A stretch of 64,000 nt of DNA from Planctomycetota bacterium (GTDB lineage Bacteria > Planctomycetota > UBA1135 > UBA2386), in assembly GCA_020638695.1 (NCBI GenBank), contig JACKIB010000025.1:15702-79701 (forward strand), given 5' to 3'. Under the pieces are notes generated by a model. The model searched no databases, was not told where the DNA came from, and saw nothing but the letters and a program-made list of their open reading frames with translations. Position numbers and translations under genes: made by a program. Every line of letters starts with the position of its first letter. Position 1 is the first letter of the stretch. Positions 20,641 through 29,130 of this stretch are shown in pieces.

Positions 20641-22494
20641 TCAGGGGAACACGAACCGCACCGCGTTCGAGGCAGCGGGGAACGGGACCGGGCCGGTCGG
20701 GTCGAGGATCACGTGTGCACCGTACGCCCCGAGGCCTTGCAAGCCCTGCACGAGGGGCACCGGGATTCGGATGCCGCGCCGGCCCGACCCGGGCAGCGTT
20801 CCGCTCACTCCCGGAAGCAGGAGGGATGCCTGGAACAGCAGGTCGGGGTTCAGCGGGATGTGGGTGCCGGCGATCGTCATTCCGGGACTACTGCCCAGCG
20901 ACATCGCGAACACGTGCCGCATCAGGGTGTGGTCGTACGCGGTCGTCAGGATGTGCAGCGCCCGGCCTCCGGGGCTGTGGCTGGTCAGCACCTCGATGCC
21001 GGTGGTCGGTGCGTAGCGGGTCGCGTCGACCGAGTTGGCCCGGCCGGGCGTTCCGCGGTCGCCCCCGCCGTAGGTGGTCGTCGCCGCGAGGAAACCGACC
21101 GCGGCGGTCGGGATGTCGAGTACGGCGCGTTCGGCCGCGACGCCTGATCCACCCGCGAGGTTGCCGCTGTAGCTGAGCTGGTCGAGCACCGTGAAGCCGA
21201 GCCGGAGGGTGATGGTGTCGGCGGTGACCCCCGGAGAGAACGCCTGATAGGGCCAGCAGTGCGCGGCGGGCAACCCGCGGTTGAGCGCCGGGTCGCCCTG
21301 CTGCTGGAGCAGCAGGTAGTCGCCGGGCAGAAGTCGGTAGGGGGTCGAGATGGTGAACGAACCGGAGTTGCACGACACCTGCAGACCGCGGAGGTTCACC
21401 GCCTCCGGCCCCTTGCAGTAGATCTCCAGGTATGTGCCCTGGCTCGCCGTCGGGTTGCGGTGCAACTCTGAGATACGCAGCGCCCCGGCACTCACGGCAC
21501 TGCTCGGCACCTCGTCGGTGTAGACATCGAAGCTGCCGCCGACGTTCGATTCGACGCGGTAGCGGTACCCGTCGGTGGTGAAGGTGACGGTCCCGGTTGT
21601 CGCGAAGCCCTGGTACGAACTCGAACCCGGTGTGGTGCACAGCATCAGCCGCGAATCGCTGACCGTGTTCACCCGGTTGATGGTGCCGGTCGTGGGATGG
21701 CCGTAGGAGTTGTTGGCACCGGCGCTGCCGACGCACACCTCCGGGCGCAGTGCTGCCATCAGGGCGGTGTTGGTCGAGGTATTGCTCCCGTGGTGGTCGA
21801 GTAGCAGCACGTCGACATCGCCGCAGACCGGCGCGACCTTGCTCTCCATGTCGTAGGTGCTGAGACCTCCGCCGGTCAGGTCGCCGCCGAGCCACATGTC
21901 GAAGTCTCCGTACTCGACCTTCAGCACGATGCTCGCGGCGTTCTCGTACTGGTAGGCGTTCTGGATCGGGAAGCTGCCGACGCCGGCGACCACCCCATCG
22001 GCGGCCAGTACCGTGGCGGTGGCTCCGCCGCCGAGATTGAACTTGGTGCCGACCGCCACGGTCGCTCGCTTGGTCCCGGCAGCGCGGACGTACGACGAGT
22101 AGAAACTGTTCGATGGTGCGTTCTGCGGGCCGCGGTCCCACGCGCTGAGCACCGGAAAGTAATCGAGCACTTCGTCCAGGCCGCCGATGTGGTCCGCGTC
22201 GTAGTGGGTGGCGATGGTGTAGGCCACCTGGGTGACGCCGAGCTTCACCAGCATCGGAATCACCTTGTTCCGCCCGTTGCCGTCGCTGCCGCCGTCGACC
22301 ACCATCGCCGTGCCGGTCGGTCCGACGACGATGGTCGCCGACCCCTGACCGACGTCGACCACGGCGACCCGGAGGCCGGTGGGGGGCATGGTCGGATCGC
22401 CGGTGGGGCCCTGCGCGCGAACTGCGGGGGCGAACGCCAGCGCGAGCGTGACGGTGCACAGGACCGAGAGAGTCGGGCGAAGGGAGCGCATCAT
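20641..22494 (-). CDS. Secreted ComEC-like metallo-beta-lactamase with lamin-tail domain
   Basis: The start is the ATGATG at 22494, which gives a signal peptide ending near AVRAQ and a 617-residue protein; the frame is open further upstream without signal features. Residues about 38-290 are a metallo-beta-lactamase fold of the ComEC C-terminal type: AVVDVGQGSATIV, zinc motif THYDADHIGG (96-105), LGGDLTGG and LLLDHHGSN. Residues about 340-455 resemble a lamin-tail domain (LRISELHRNP, YLEIYCKG, LRGLQVSC). About 120 C-terminal residues (PGGRALHILTT to SNAVRFVFP) match the C-terminal domain seen on other secreted proteins here. It is probably an exported hydrolase, perhaps of nucleic acid or a phosphoester. 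Confidence 0.75.
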   Translation of the reverse strand: MMRSLRPTLSVLCTVTLALAFAPAVRAQGPTGDPTMPPTGLRVAVVDVGQGSATIVVGPTGTAMVVDGGSDGNGRNKVIPMLVKLGVTQVAYTIATHYDADHIGGLDEVLDYFPVLSAWDRGPQNAPSNSFYSSYVRAAGTKRATVAVGTKFNLGGGATATVLAADGVVAGVGSFPIQNAYQYENAASIVLKVEYGDFDMWLGGDLTGGGLSTYDMESKVAPVCGDVDVLLLDHHGSNTSTNTALMAALRPEVCVGSAGANNSYGHPTTGTINRVNTVSDSRLMLCTTPGSSSYQGFATTGTVTFTTDGYRYRVESNVGGSFDVYTDEVPSSAVSAGALRISELHRNPTASQGTYLEIYCKGPEAVNLRGLQVSCNSGSFTISTPYRLLPGDYLLLQQQGDPALNRGLPAAHCWPYQAFSPGVTADTITLRLGFTVLDQLSYSGNLAGGSGVAAERAVLDIPTAAVGFLAATTTYGGGDRGTPGRANSVDATRYAPTTGIEVLTSHSPGGRALHILTTAYDHTLMRHVFAMSLGSSPGMTIAGTHIPLNPDLLFQASLLLPGVSGTLPGSGRRGIRIPVPLVQGLQGLGAYGAHVILDPTGPVPFPAASNAVRFVFP

Positions 22495-22815
22495 GGTCGA
22501 GCGAAGCGTGCCGAGGTGGGGGACGCGAGCGTACCGGGAGTGGGCGCCGCGCTGAATCCCGAAGGGAGTGGTTGCCATCGTGGTGTGGTCGGAGCGCATC
22601 GAGTGCGCAATCCGCTGGGCCGCGCGCGGCTCGTCGCGATCGAATGCGGCGTCGAGTGGCGGTCGCGTCGAATCGACCCGCGCAATTCGCTGGACCGCGC
22701 GACGGTCTGGTGGATTCCATGGGGCCCCCGCCGAGAGACGCGCCATCGCTCTGCCCCCTGGCCTCACAGCCCGGACTGGTTTAGATTCCGGACCCCTCGG
22801 CTGCTTGGCGAATGA
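22495..22815. promoter_or_regulatory. Divergent promoter region with a 22-bp direct repeat
   Basis: This 321-base region separates the ATG of the metallo-beta-lactamase gene (minus) from the sigma-54 activator gene (plus), so it must contain promoters for both. A 22-base sequence starting GCGCAAT at 22605-22626 recurs at 22680-22701 with 2 mismatches, 75 bases apart. At the right edge lies a GGCGAA pair (listed separately). I could not assign -35/-10 or -24/-12 boxes with confidence. Confidence 0.45.
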
Positions 22816-22823
22816 ATGGCGAA
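22807..22823 (+). promoter_or_regulatory. Tandem GGCGAA pair flanking the activator start codon
   Basis: GGCGAA occurs at 22807-22812 and again at 22818-22823, on either side of ATG 22816, with starts 11 bases apart. The same tandem arrangement (10 bases apart) occurs at the 3' end of this gene at 28401-28416, the beginning of the hexamer cluster upstream of the predicted sigma-54 promoter. It may be an autoregulatory binding site; this is inference. Confidence 0.35.
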
Positions 22824-25800
22824 TTGTTGGTGGGCCTTCGTGTTTGCGGTGCTCTGCGTCTCTGGTGCGGCGCAGCAAAAAAACCAGGCCAAACCGTCGC
22901 GGGTCGTGTCGGCCTCGCTCGTCGACGGCATCAAGATCGACGGCAAGCTCGATGAGTGGCAGGATCGGCATCGGCTGGCGGTGCTGCAGCGCCGTGGCCA
23001 AGTGTGGGACGAGGTCCGGCGGCGCACGTGGCGCGGCGTCGGCGACCTCTCGGCCGAGTTCTACATCGGCTACGACCGAAGCCATCTCTACCTCGCAGGC
23101 AAGGTCCGGGACGACCACTACCTGCCGCCGCCGGAGGGTGCGTTTCCCGAGAGCGGCGACGCGATCGAGCTGTTCCTCGACACCGACCTGAGCACCGCCA
23201 CCAGTGGTCGCGAGGGTCCGCAGCCGCTGCGCGACGAGGACCTGCAACTGTTCCTGTTGCCGCTGGCCGGTCGGTGGCTGCGCCGGCCGTGGAGCATCGA
23301 CAAGCCGCTGCAGCCGCAGCCGCCGACCGGCTCCGAGTTGACCGGAATGCAGCTCGCGAGTCAGCGCTTGTCGGCGGACACCTACAGCTTCGAAGCCCGG
23401 ATCCCGTTCCACAACTTCCTGCAGGTCCGCGACGGCGAGTCGATCGACTCACTGGGCCTGCACCTGGCGGTCGACGACCGTGATCCAGGGTCGTCGGTCG
23501 TGCACTACATGACTCTCGACGGGAGCAACCCGACCCTCGACACCCGCAGCTACTGGCGCATTCAGTTCGGCGAGCCGACGCCCCTCGGCCCGTTCGTCGG
23601 GGGCGGCCTGCGGTTGGGCGCCAACCTCGCGGGGTTGCTCACGTGGGGAATCGTCGGGCTGCTGGTGTTGTGCAGCGTGCTGGTGTTCTCGCGGCGCGCG
23701 CCGCGGGTGCCGATGCCGCGCAGCTGGCTGCCGGTAGCCCGGTGGTCGGGGCTCGTGCTGTTGGCGGTCGGATGGTGGTTGCCGGACTGGCTGGCCGACT
23801 CGCACACCAGTGACGCGGAGCAGCGACTGCGCCGCGCGGTTTCCGTGCTCGAGGCTCAGCTGCCGCGCATGGAGCAGGGCACGCTCAAGAGCTACGTCGG
23901 CAGCACCCGCGACCGTCCGCTGCTCGACCTCCTGGTCGGGCGGCCGATCGAGCGCCGGCGGCTGTTGGCGCACCAGTTCCTCGCTGAGCTCGCGCCGGCG
24001 CAGTTCGGTGGGGAGCCGCTGCCGTTCCCGCACGAGCAATTCCACGTGCGGCCGTACTGGATCCCGCTGCCGATCGACCAGCCGCAGCGATTCACCTTCC
24101 GCCGGCCACTGCGAGCCAACAGCCAGTTGGCGGTGGTGCTCGCGCAACCGGCCGGGATCGCCACCGACGGCATGCGCCTGCGGGTCGCGTCGCGTCGGGT
24201 CGGTCGAAGCGAGGACGATCCACCGGAGGAACTGCGGGTCGGTCCGGCTTTCGTGTCGGCGCGCAGCTTCGGTCGCGCCGGCCGCGAGATGGTCGCGGTG
24301 ATGGCGGCGCTGCCCGAGCCGGTCGAAGCGATGACGGTCACCGCGCTCGGCGACGTTCCGGTCGAGCTGGTCGGCATGACCGAGCTGCCCGGCTCTGCCG
24401 ATGAATCGGCGCGCGAGCGCCCGCTACCGCTCGGTCAGCCGGTCGGTGAGGTCGAGTCGGACCTGCGCGGGATCTACCCGGAGGATGCGGGGATCGAGCT
24501 GCGCGCGGGTGCCGACCAGCGGGTGGTCTCGATTCCCGAGGGTCGACGGCGCAGCTTCGACAAGCTGTGGCTGGTCTACAGCGCCACCTACCCGGGCGAG
24601 GGTCTGGCGCACGACGTCAGCGAAGGCGACGAAGTGTGCCGGGTCGAGGTCGTGTTCTCGAAGGGCCCCAAGCAGGTGATTCGCCTCGAGCACCAGCGCT
24701 CGATGTTCTTCGGTGCGAGTTCGCGCAACCGCACCGTGCCCGAAGGCGTACCCGCGGTGCAGGTGATGCACGGCGGCGGCGGCACCGACGAGCAGGACAA
24801 GCACATCGACGTGGTCTACCGGCTCGATCTCGGGGCGCCGCCCGGGGGGGTGATCCACGAGCTTCGGTTCGTCAAGACCGGCCCGTATCCGATCCGCTTC
24901 CGCTCGGTGACATTCGGCTACGAGCGGCCGATGCCGCTCGCCGAGGTCAACGACTCGCCGCTCCAGGTCGACCGCGGCAAGGTCTCCCTGCGGCCGCAGC
25001 ACCTGGCGGATCTGCAGGGTGTGGAACTCGGTATCTACCGAGCCGGAGCGTTGGCGCACTCGGACCTCGCTCCGCGCGACCAGCGGACGCGTGCCGTGCT
25101 GCCGGCGGTGGTGGAGGCAGAGCGTCGCCATGCTCCGGACCAGGTGCACACGCACGTGCGCGACCGCGGGGACGCGCGGGTGTTCGGCGCCTATCTCCCC
25201 CTGCCTTCGGACAGCAACGCGGTGCTCGGTGTGTGGGCCACCGACCAGACGTTCGGCGATCGGCTGCGTGCCTACCGCATCGCCGGGGTGGTGCTCTGCC
25301 TGCTGTCGCTGCCGTTCCTGTTGATGCTGTTCAACGACGCACTCGGCTACCTCGGCAACCTGCGCTTGCGGCTGATGACCGTGGTGGGTGTGGTGTCGTT
25401 GGCGCCACTGTTGCTGTTGTTCGCCCTGCTGGTGCGGGCGCTGGAAGGCGGTCACGCTGCGGATCAGCGGCGGCGGATGGTCGACGCGGTGTCCACGGTG
25501 AGCGGTCAGCTCGCCGAACGGCAAGCCGAGTTGCTGGCCTCGGCGCGCAGTTGGGTTGCCACGTTGCGGCAGTACGAGCGCGGGTTCCGCGGGGCGGCGG
25601 CGAAGCACGACTTGGACAGCGTCCGGCGGGTGTTCCGCGACGCGTTGGCCAACCAGCTGCCACCGGAATGGGAAGGCGGTTTCCTGCGGGTCGAGTACGC
25701 CCCGCCGGCGGGAGCCCCGAAGTGGTTGCAGCCGATCACCGTCGAGGTGGGGGACGCCCGGCTCGGCTCGAGCGACACGGTGTTGCGCGAGGAGCCGGGG

Positions 25801-28419
25801 TTCTACCTCACTTGGGGTCACCCGATCATCGGCGTGCGCTGCCAGGACGGGCCGCTGTCGCTGGCGGTGGCGCGACCGGTCGACGCGCGCTTCCTCGAGG
25901 GGCTGTCACCCGGTGCGGCGATCGTGCTGTGCGATGCGCGTGGCGGTTACCAGCTCGCCGCGGGTCGGGCGGAAGGCCTTCCCGAAGGCGAGCGGCTCAT
26001 GGACGACCGCCGCAGCGTGCCCGGCCGCGCGCGCGAGACGCGGCAGCCGGTGTTCCGCCGGCACCGTGCAGCGGGGCAGGAGTGGATCGCCGGCTACGAG
26101 GTGGTGCGCGACCCGCAACGGGTACCGCGTGCGATCCTCGGCGTGGTCGAGCGCGGCACCGAAGCAGCGCTGGTGCTGTCGGTCGGGGCCGTCCCGGTGC
26201 GCACCTTCTTCGTGGTGCTCGCCGGGCTGTTGCTCATCCTGTCGTTCGCCTTGGCTTCGGTGGTGATCAACCGGATCACCGATCCGATCGAACGCCTCGA
26301 GAAGGGCGCCGAGGCGCTGCGTCGCGGCGAGTTCGACGTGCGCGTCGCTTCGCGCGAGGGAGGACAGATCGGGCGGTTGACCGACACGTTCAACCACATG
26401 GCGCAGGACCTCCACGGCCGCATCCAGGACCTCAACCACCTCAACCGGGGCATCCAGGAGCTGACTTCGCAGTTGGAGATGGAGCCGGTGCTGCGCAGCG
26501 CGATCGCGTTCCTCTCCCGCCACAGCGCGGCCGACCGGGTGCGGGTGCTGCTGGTCGACCCGGAGAAGGACTCGGTCGAGATTCACGGCGACGGCGCGAG
26601 CACGTCGGCGGCCGGGCCCGACATCGACGCGCTGCTGTCCGCTTCCGGACCATGCTCGATGCGCTTGCTGCGCCGCAGGTCCGAGGCGGTGCTGCCGGCG
26701 ATGTTCCCCGAGCACCGTTCTCTGGTCGCGTTGCCGATGATCTTCGCCGGCCGACACCGTGGGGCGGTGCTGTTGGTGTTCGAGGCCTCCGTGCCGGCCG
26801 AGGTCGACCTCGAGTTGCTGTCCACGATCACCGCGCAGACCGCAGCGGCGATCGAGAATGCGCGCCTCTACCGCCACGCGGTGGTCGATCACGACACCGG
26901 GGCGTTCGTGCCGGATTACTTCGCGCGGCTGGTCGGCCATGAAGTCGCGGCGGCGCAGGAGCAGCACACCGAACTGTCGCTGCTCGGTTGCGCGGTGACT
27001 CGCGGCGACGAGTTGTCAGCGCGGCTCGGCGTCGACGGGTACGGCCGTTACCTCGAACGGGTCGTGCGTCAGCTGCGCGAAGGACTGGGGCGCGAGGCTC
27101 GGGTGGGGCGGGTCGGTGAGCACGTGTTCCAAGTGTTGCTCGACGGTGTTGGACGGGCCGCGGCCGCCGACCTGCTGCAGCGCGTTCGGCAGCACCTTCT
27201 CGCACCCGACTCCGGCACGGGCGAGGCGGGCCTGCGGCTCGCCACCGTGGGCTTCCCCGAGGAGGGGGCGAGTGCCGAGTTCCTGTTCCACGCGCTCGAC
27301 ACCCGGCTCGACCCGCGTCGGAGCGACCCGCCCGCGGAGCCGGTCTGGATCAGCGACGGAGTGGTGCTGGACAGCCCGGCGATGCTCGACGTGGTGCGCG
27401 TGCTGCAGCGCGTCGCCCCGTCGGACCTTCCGATCCTGCTGACCGGGGAAACCGGTACCGGAAAGGAAGTGCTGGCCGACCTGCTGCACAAGTGGAGCAA
27501 GCGCTCCCGCGGGCCGCTGGTGAAGGTGCACTGCGCAGCGCTGCCGGAGAGTTTGCTACAATCGGAGCTGTTCGGCCACGAGGCGGGCGCGTTCACCGGC
27601 GCGCAGCGGCAGCGGATCGGCAAGTTCGAACAGGCGTCCGGCGGCACGATCTTCCTGGACGAGATCGGTGAGATCTCCTTGGACATCCAGGTGAAGCTGT
27701 TGCGGGTGCTGCAGCAGCACGAGGTCGATCGGGTCGGCGGTGTGCAGCCGGTACCGGTAGACGTGCGGGTGGTCGCGGCGACCAACCGGGATGTCGTGCA
27801 GATGATCGCGGCCGGGACGTTCCGCGAGGATCTCTACTACCGGCTGCAGGGAATGGTGGTGACGGTGCCGCCGCTGCGCGACCGGAAGTCGGAGATCCCA
27901 CGGCTGATCGAGGTGTTCCGCGCCGAGGCGGTGGCGGCGGGCCATACCGCGGTGCGCGGGTTCTCCACGGATGCGATGGACGAGCTCTACCGGCGCGATT
28001 GGCCCGGCAACGTGCGCGAATTGCGCAACACCGTGTTTCGAGCGCTGGTGCTGGCTGGGGACGGACTGCTGGCGCGGAGCCATCTACTCGGGATCTTGCC
28101 GGACTCCGACGCGGTTCGCTCGGCTCCGCCGCCCGTGGTGGTCGATGCCCCCTCCGGTGAGCGTGCGGTCGCCATCCCGCGACCGAGCCCGAGTCGCCTG
28201 CTCGAGGGCCGGCTGCTGACCCTGTTCGAGCTGATCTCCGTGCGGGGCAGCGTCGCGGCCCAGGACTACGTGGATGCGTGCGGCGTCAGCGCGCGCACCG
28301 GGCTCCGCGATCTCAACGAACTGGTCGCCCGAGGGTTGGTGGAACGGGCTGGCCGCCGCCGGGGTGCCCGCTACCGCCTGTCCGGGGCCGCTGCGCACCT
28401 GGCGAATGGTGGCGAATAA
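22816..28419 (+). CDS. Membrane-spanning sigma-54-dependent activator with CBM9-like sensor
   Basis: A single 1867-residue chain. In order: signal-like helix (1-20); CBM9-like domain about 30-245 (DGIKIDGKLDEWQD, YIGYDRSHLYLAGKV, DAIELFLDTD); membrane helices near 271-292 and 310-327; exported domain about 330-820; helices near 822-845 and 853-876; second sensor domain; helix 1128-1151; HAMP about 1150-1205; GAF about 1215-1360; a degenerate GGDEF domain whose active site reads RVGEHVF (1432-1438); sigma-54 AAA+ domain with GETGTGKE (1544-1551), GAFTGA (1591-1596) and WPGNVREL (1729-1736); and a C-terminal winged helix (about 1795-1860) unlike the usual Fis type. It probably binds an extracellular ligand and directly activates RpoN promoters. 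The likely target is the adjacent downstream operon. Confidence 0.85.
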   Translation: MANCWWAFVFAVLCVSGAAQQKNQAKPSRVVSASLVDGIKIDGKLDEWQDRHRLAVLQRRGQVWDEVRRRTWRGVGDLSAEFYIGYDRSHLYLAGKVRDDHYLPPPEGAFPESGDAIELFLDTDLSTATSGREGPQPLRDEDLQLFLLPLAGRWLRRPWSIDKPLQPQPPTGSELTGMQLASQRLSADTYSFEARIPFHNFLQVRDGESIDSLGLHLAVDDRDPGSSVVHYMTLDGSNPTLDTRSYWRIQFGEPTPLGPFVGGGLRLGANLAGLLTWGIVGLLVLCSVLVFSRRAPRVPMPRSWLPVARWSGLVLLAVGWWLPDWLADSHTSDAEQRLRRAVSVLEAQLPRMEQGTLKSYVGSTRDRPLLDLLVGRPIERRRLLAHQFLAELAPAQFGGEPLPFPHEQFHVRPYWIPLPIDQPQRFTFRRPLRANSQLAVVLAQPAGIATDGMRLRVASRRVGRSEDDPPEELRVGPAFVSARSFGRAGREMVAVMAALPEPVEAMTVTALGDVPVELVGMTELPGSADESARERPLPLGQPVGEVESDLRGIYPEDAGIELRAGADQRVVSIPEGRRRSFDKLWLVYSATYPGEGLAHDVSEGDEVCRVEVVFSKGPKQVIRLEHQRSMFFGASSRNRTVPEGVPAVQVMHGGGGTDEQDKHIDVVYRLDLGAPPGGVIHELRFVKTGPYPIRFRSVTFGYERPMPLAEVNDSPLQVDRGKVSLRPQHLADLQGVELGIYRAGALAHSDLAPRDQRTRAVLPAVVEAERRHAPDQVHTHVRDRGDARVFGAYLPLPSDSNAVLGVWATDQTFGDRLRAYRIAGVVLCLLSLPFLLMLFNDALGYLGNLRLRLMTVVGVVSLAPLLLLFALLVRALEGGHAADQRRRMVDAVSTVSGQLAERQAELLASARSWVATLRQYERGFRGAAAKHDLDSVRRVFRDALANQLPPEWEGGFLRVEYAPPAGAPKWLQPITVEVGDARLGSSDTVLREEPGFYLTWGHPIIGVRCQDGPLSLAVARPVDARFLEGLSPGAAIVLCDARGGYQLAAGRAEGLPEGERLMDDRRSVPGRARETRQPVFRRHRAAGQEWIAGYEVVRDPQRVPRAILGVVERGTEAALVLSVGAVPVRTFFVVLAGLLLILSFALASVVINRITDPIERLEKGAEALRRGEFDVRVASREGGQIGRLTDTFNHMAQDLHGRIQDLNHLNRGIQELTSQLEMEPVLRSAIAFLSRHSAADRVRVLLVDPEKDSVEIHGDGASTSAAGPDIDALLSASGPCSMRLLRRRSEAVLPAMFPEHRSLVALPMIFAGRHRGAVLLVFEASVPAEVDLELLSTITAQTAAAIENARLYRHAVVDHDTGAFVPDYFARLVGHEVAAAQEQHTELSLLGCAVTRGDELSARLGVDGYGRYLERVVRQLREGLGREARVGRVGEHVFQVLLDGVGRAAAADLLQRVRQHLLAPDSGTGEAGLRLATVGFPEEGASAEFLFHALDTRLDPRRSDPPAEPVWISDGVVLDSPAMLDVVRVLQRVAPSDLPILLTGETGTGKEVLADLLHKWSKRSRGPLVKVHCAALPESLLQSELFGHEAGAFTGAQRQRIGKFEQASGGTIFLDEIGEISLDIQVKLLRVLQQHEVDRVGGVQPVPVDVRVVAATNRDVVQMIAAGTFREDLYYRLQGMVVTVPPLRDRKSEIPRLIEVFRAEAVAAGHTAVRGFSTDAMDELYRRDWPGNVRELRNTVFRALVLAGDGLLARSHLLGILPDSDAVRSAPPPVVVDAPSGERAVAIPRPSPSRLLEGRLLTLFELISVRGSVAAQDYVDACGVSARTGLRDLNELVARGLVERAGRRRGARYRLSGAAAHLANGGE

Positions 28420-28534
28420 ATGACCACTTCGCCTCGTGGCGAGATCCGGGGCGTGGCGAAAGAAATCTTCGCCCGCTTCTTTCTGCCCGTGCTATCGGCC
28501 CGACGGCCCTAGCGAGGGCTATCCCCTTTTCGCC
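28401..28534 (+). promoter_or_regulatory. Cluster of GGCGAA/TTCGCC hexamers (putative enhancer)
   Basis: Exact copies lie at 28401-28406, 28411-28416, 28428-28433 (inverted), 28455-28460, 28468-28473 (inverted) and 28529-28534 (inverted), with a near copy GGCGAG at 28438-28443. The pair 28455-28473 forms an inverted repeat with a 7-base spacer, centred about 97 bases before the predicted transcription start, the usual distance for an activator site of sigma-54 systems. The last copy touches the -24 element. The cluster begins inside the 3' end of the activator gene. Confidence 0.5.
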
Positions 28535-28550
28535 AGGCATCAGGCTTGCT
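28534..28550 (+). promoter_or_regulatory. Predicted sigma-54 (-24/-12) promoter
   Basis: The sequence AGGCAT-CAGGC-TTGCT has GG at 28536-28537 and GC at 28548-28549, separated by exactly 10 bases as sigma-54 promoters require. The GGCA and TTGCT parts match the TGGCAC-N5-TTGCW consensus; the T before GG is replaced by A. The expected start site is near 28561, giving a leader of about 140 bases before the ATG at 28702. It directly follows a sigma-54 activator gene. Confidence 0.55.
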
Positions 28551-28701
28551 TGGGTCGCGCCTGGCTGGTGACCGATGTCTCGCATGTGCTGCGAACTTCA
28601 CCAGTTGCCCGCGACCTCGGCGCTCCGGCTCTACGCGCCCGCGGGCTGCGCCCGGCTCGACTTTCTTCGAACGATTTCCCAGCCAAGACGCTCAGGAACC
28701 C

Positions 28702-29079
28702 ATGAAGCCCGCGATTCATCTTGCCGCCGTCCTGATGTTCCTCTCGTCGCTCGTCAGCCAGGGGATCACGACCACCAAGGCCGCCGTGGTGCTCTATGGC
28801 AACGCTTCGGCGTGCAGCCAACCGGCCAGCGTCCGCTACGGCAAGTTGCAGCAGGCCACGACCGAGTGGAAGACCATCAAGGCCGACGGGGTCCGCAAGG
28901 GGACCGCCCGCTACGACCTGCTGATCTCCCAGATGAACGCGCGCATCAAGAAAGCGGTGGAGAAGGTCGCGAATGCGGAGGGCTGCGATTGCGTGGTTCG
29001 CCTGGCCGATGTCAAGAACGCCAACGGGCTGAAGGTCAAAGACTTGACCAAAGAGGTTATCGCGGAGCTCGGCGGCTGA
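28702..29079 (+). CDS. Small secreted protein of unknown function
   Basis: A 125-residue protein from ATG 28702, preceded by AGGAA. It has an N-terminal signal peptide (HLAAVLMFLSSLVSQ), a short strand AAVVLYGNASACSQ and then a mainly helical, charged region with the segments YDLLISQMNARIKKAVEKVA and EGCDCVVRLADV. Three cysteines are present, two of them as CDC. I do not recognise the family. It is the first gene after the predicted sigma-54 promoter and lies 51 bases before the secretin gene, so it may be a substrate or accessory of that secretion module. Confidence 0.7.
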   Translation: MKPAIHLAAVLMFLSSLVSQGITTTKAAVVLYGNASACSQPASVRYGKLQQATTEWKTIKADGVRKGTARYDLLISQMNARIKKAVEKVANAEGCDCVVRLADVKNANGLKVKDLTKEVIAELGG

Positions 29080-29130
29080 CGATTCAACCCCCAGGCTACC
29101 CCCAGCCTCTCGTTCCCCACTCCCCACTCG

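Noticed and set aside
22701..22815. Sigma-54 promoter in front of the activator gene itself
   Set aside because: No GG-N10-GC element with a TTGC-like -12 box was found close to the start.
24424..26967. Long minus-strand frames opposite the sigma-54 activator
   Set aside because: Antisense shadows with histidine/arginine-rich composition typical of reversed GC-rich codons.
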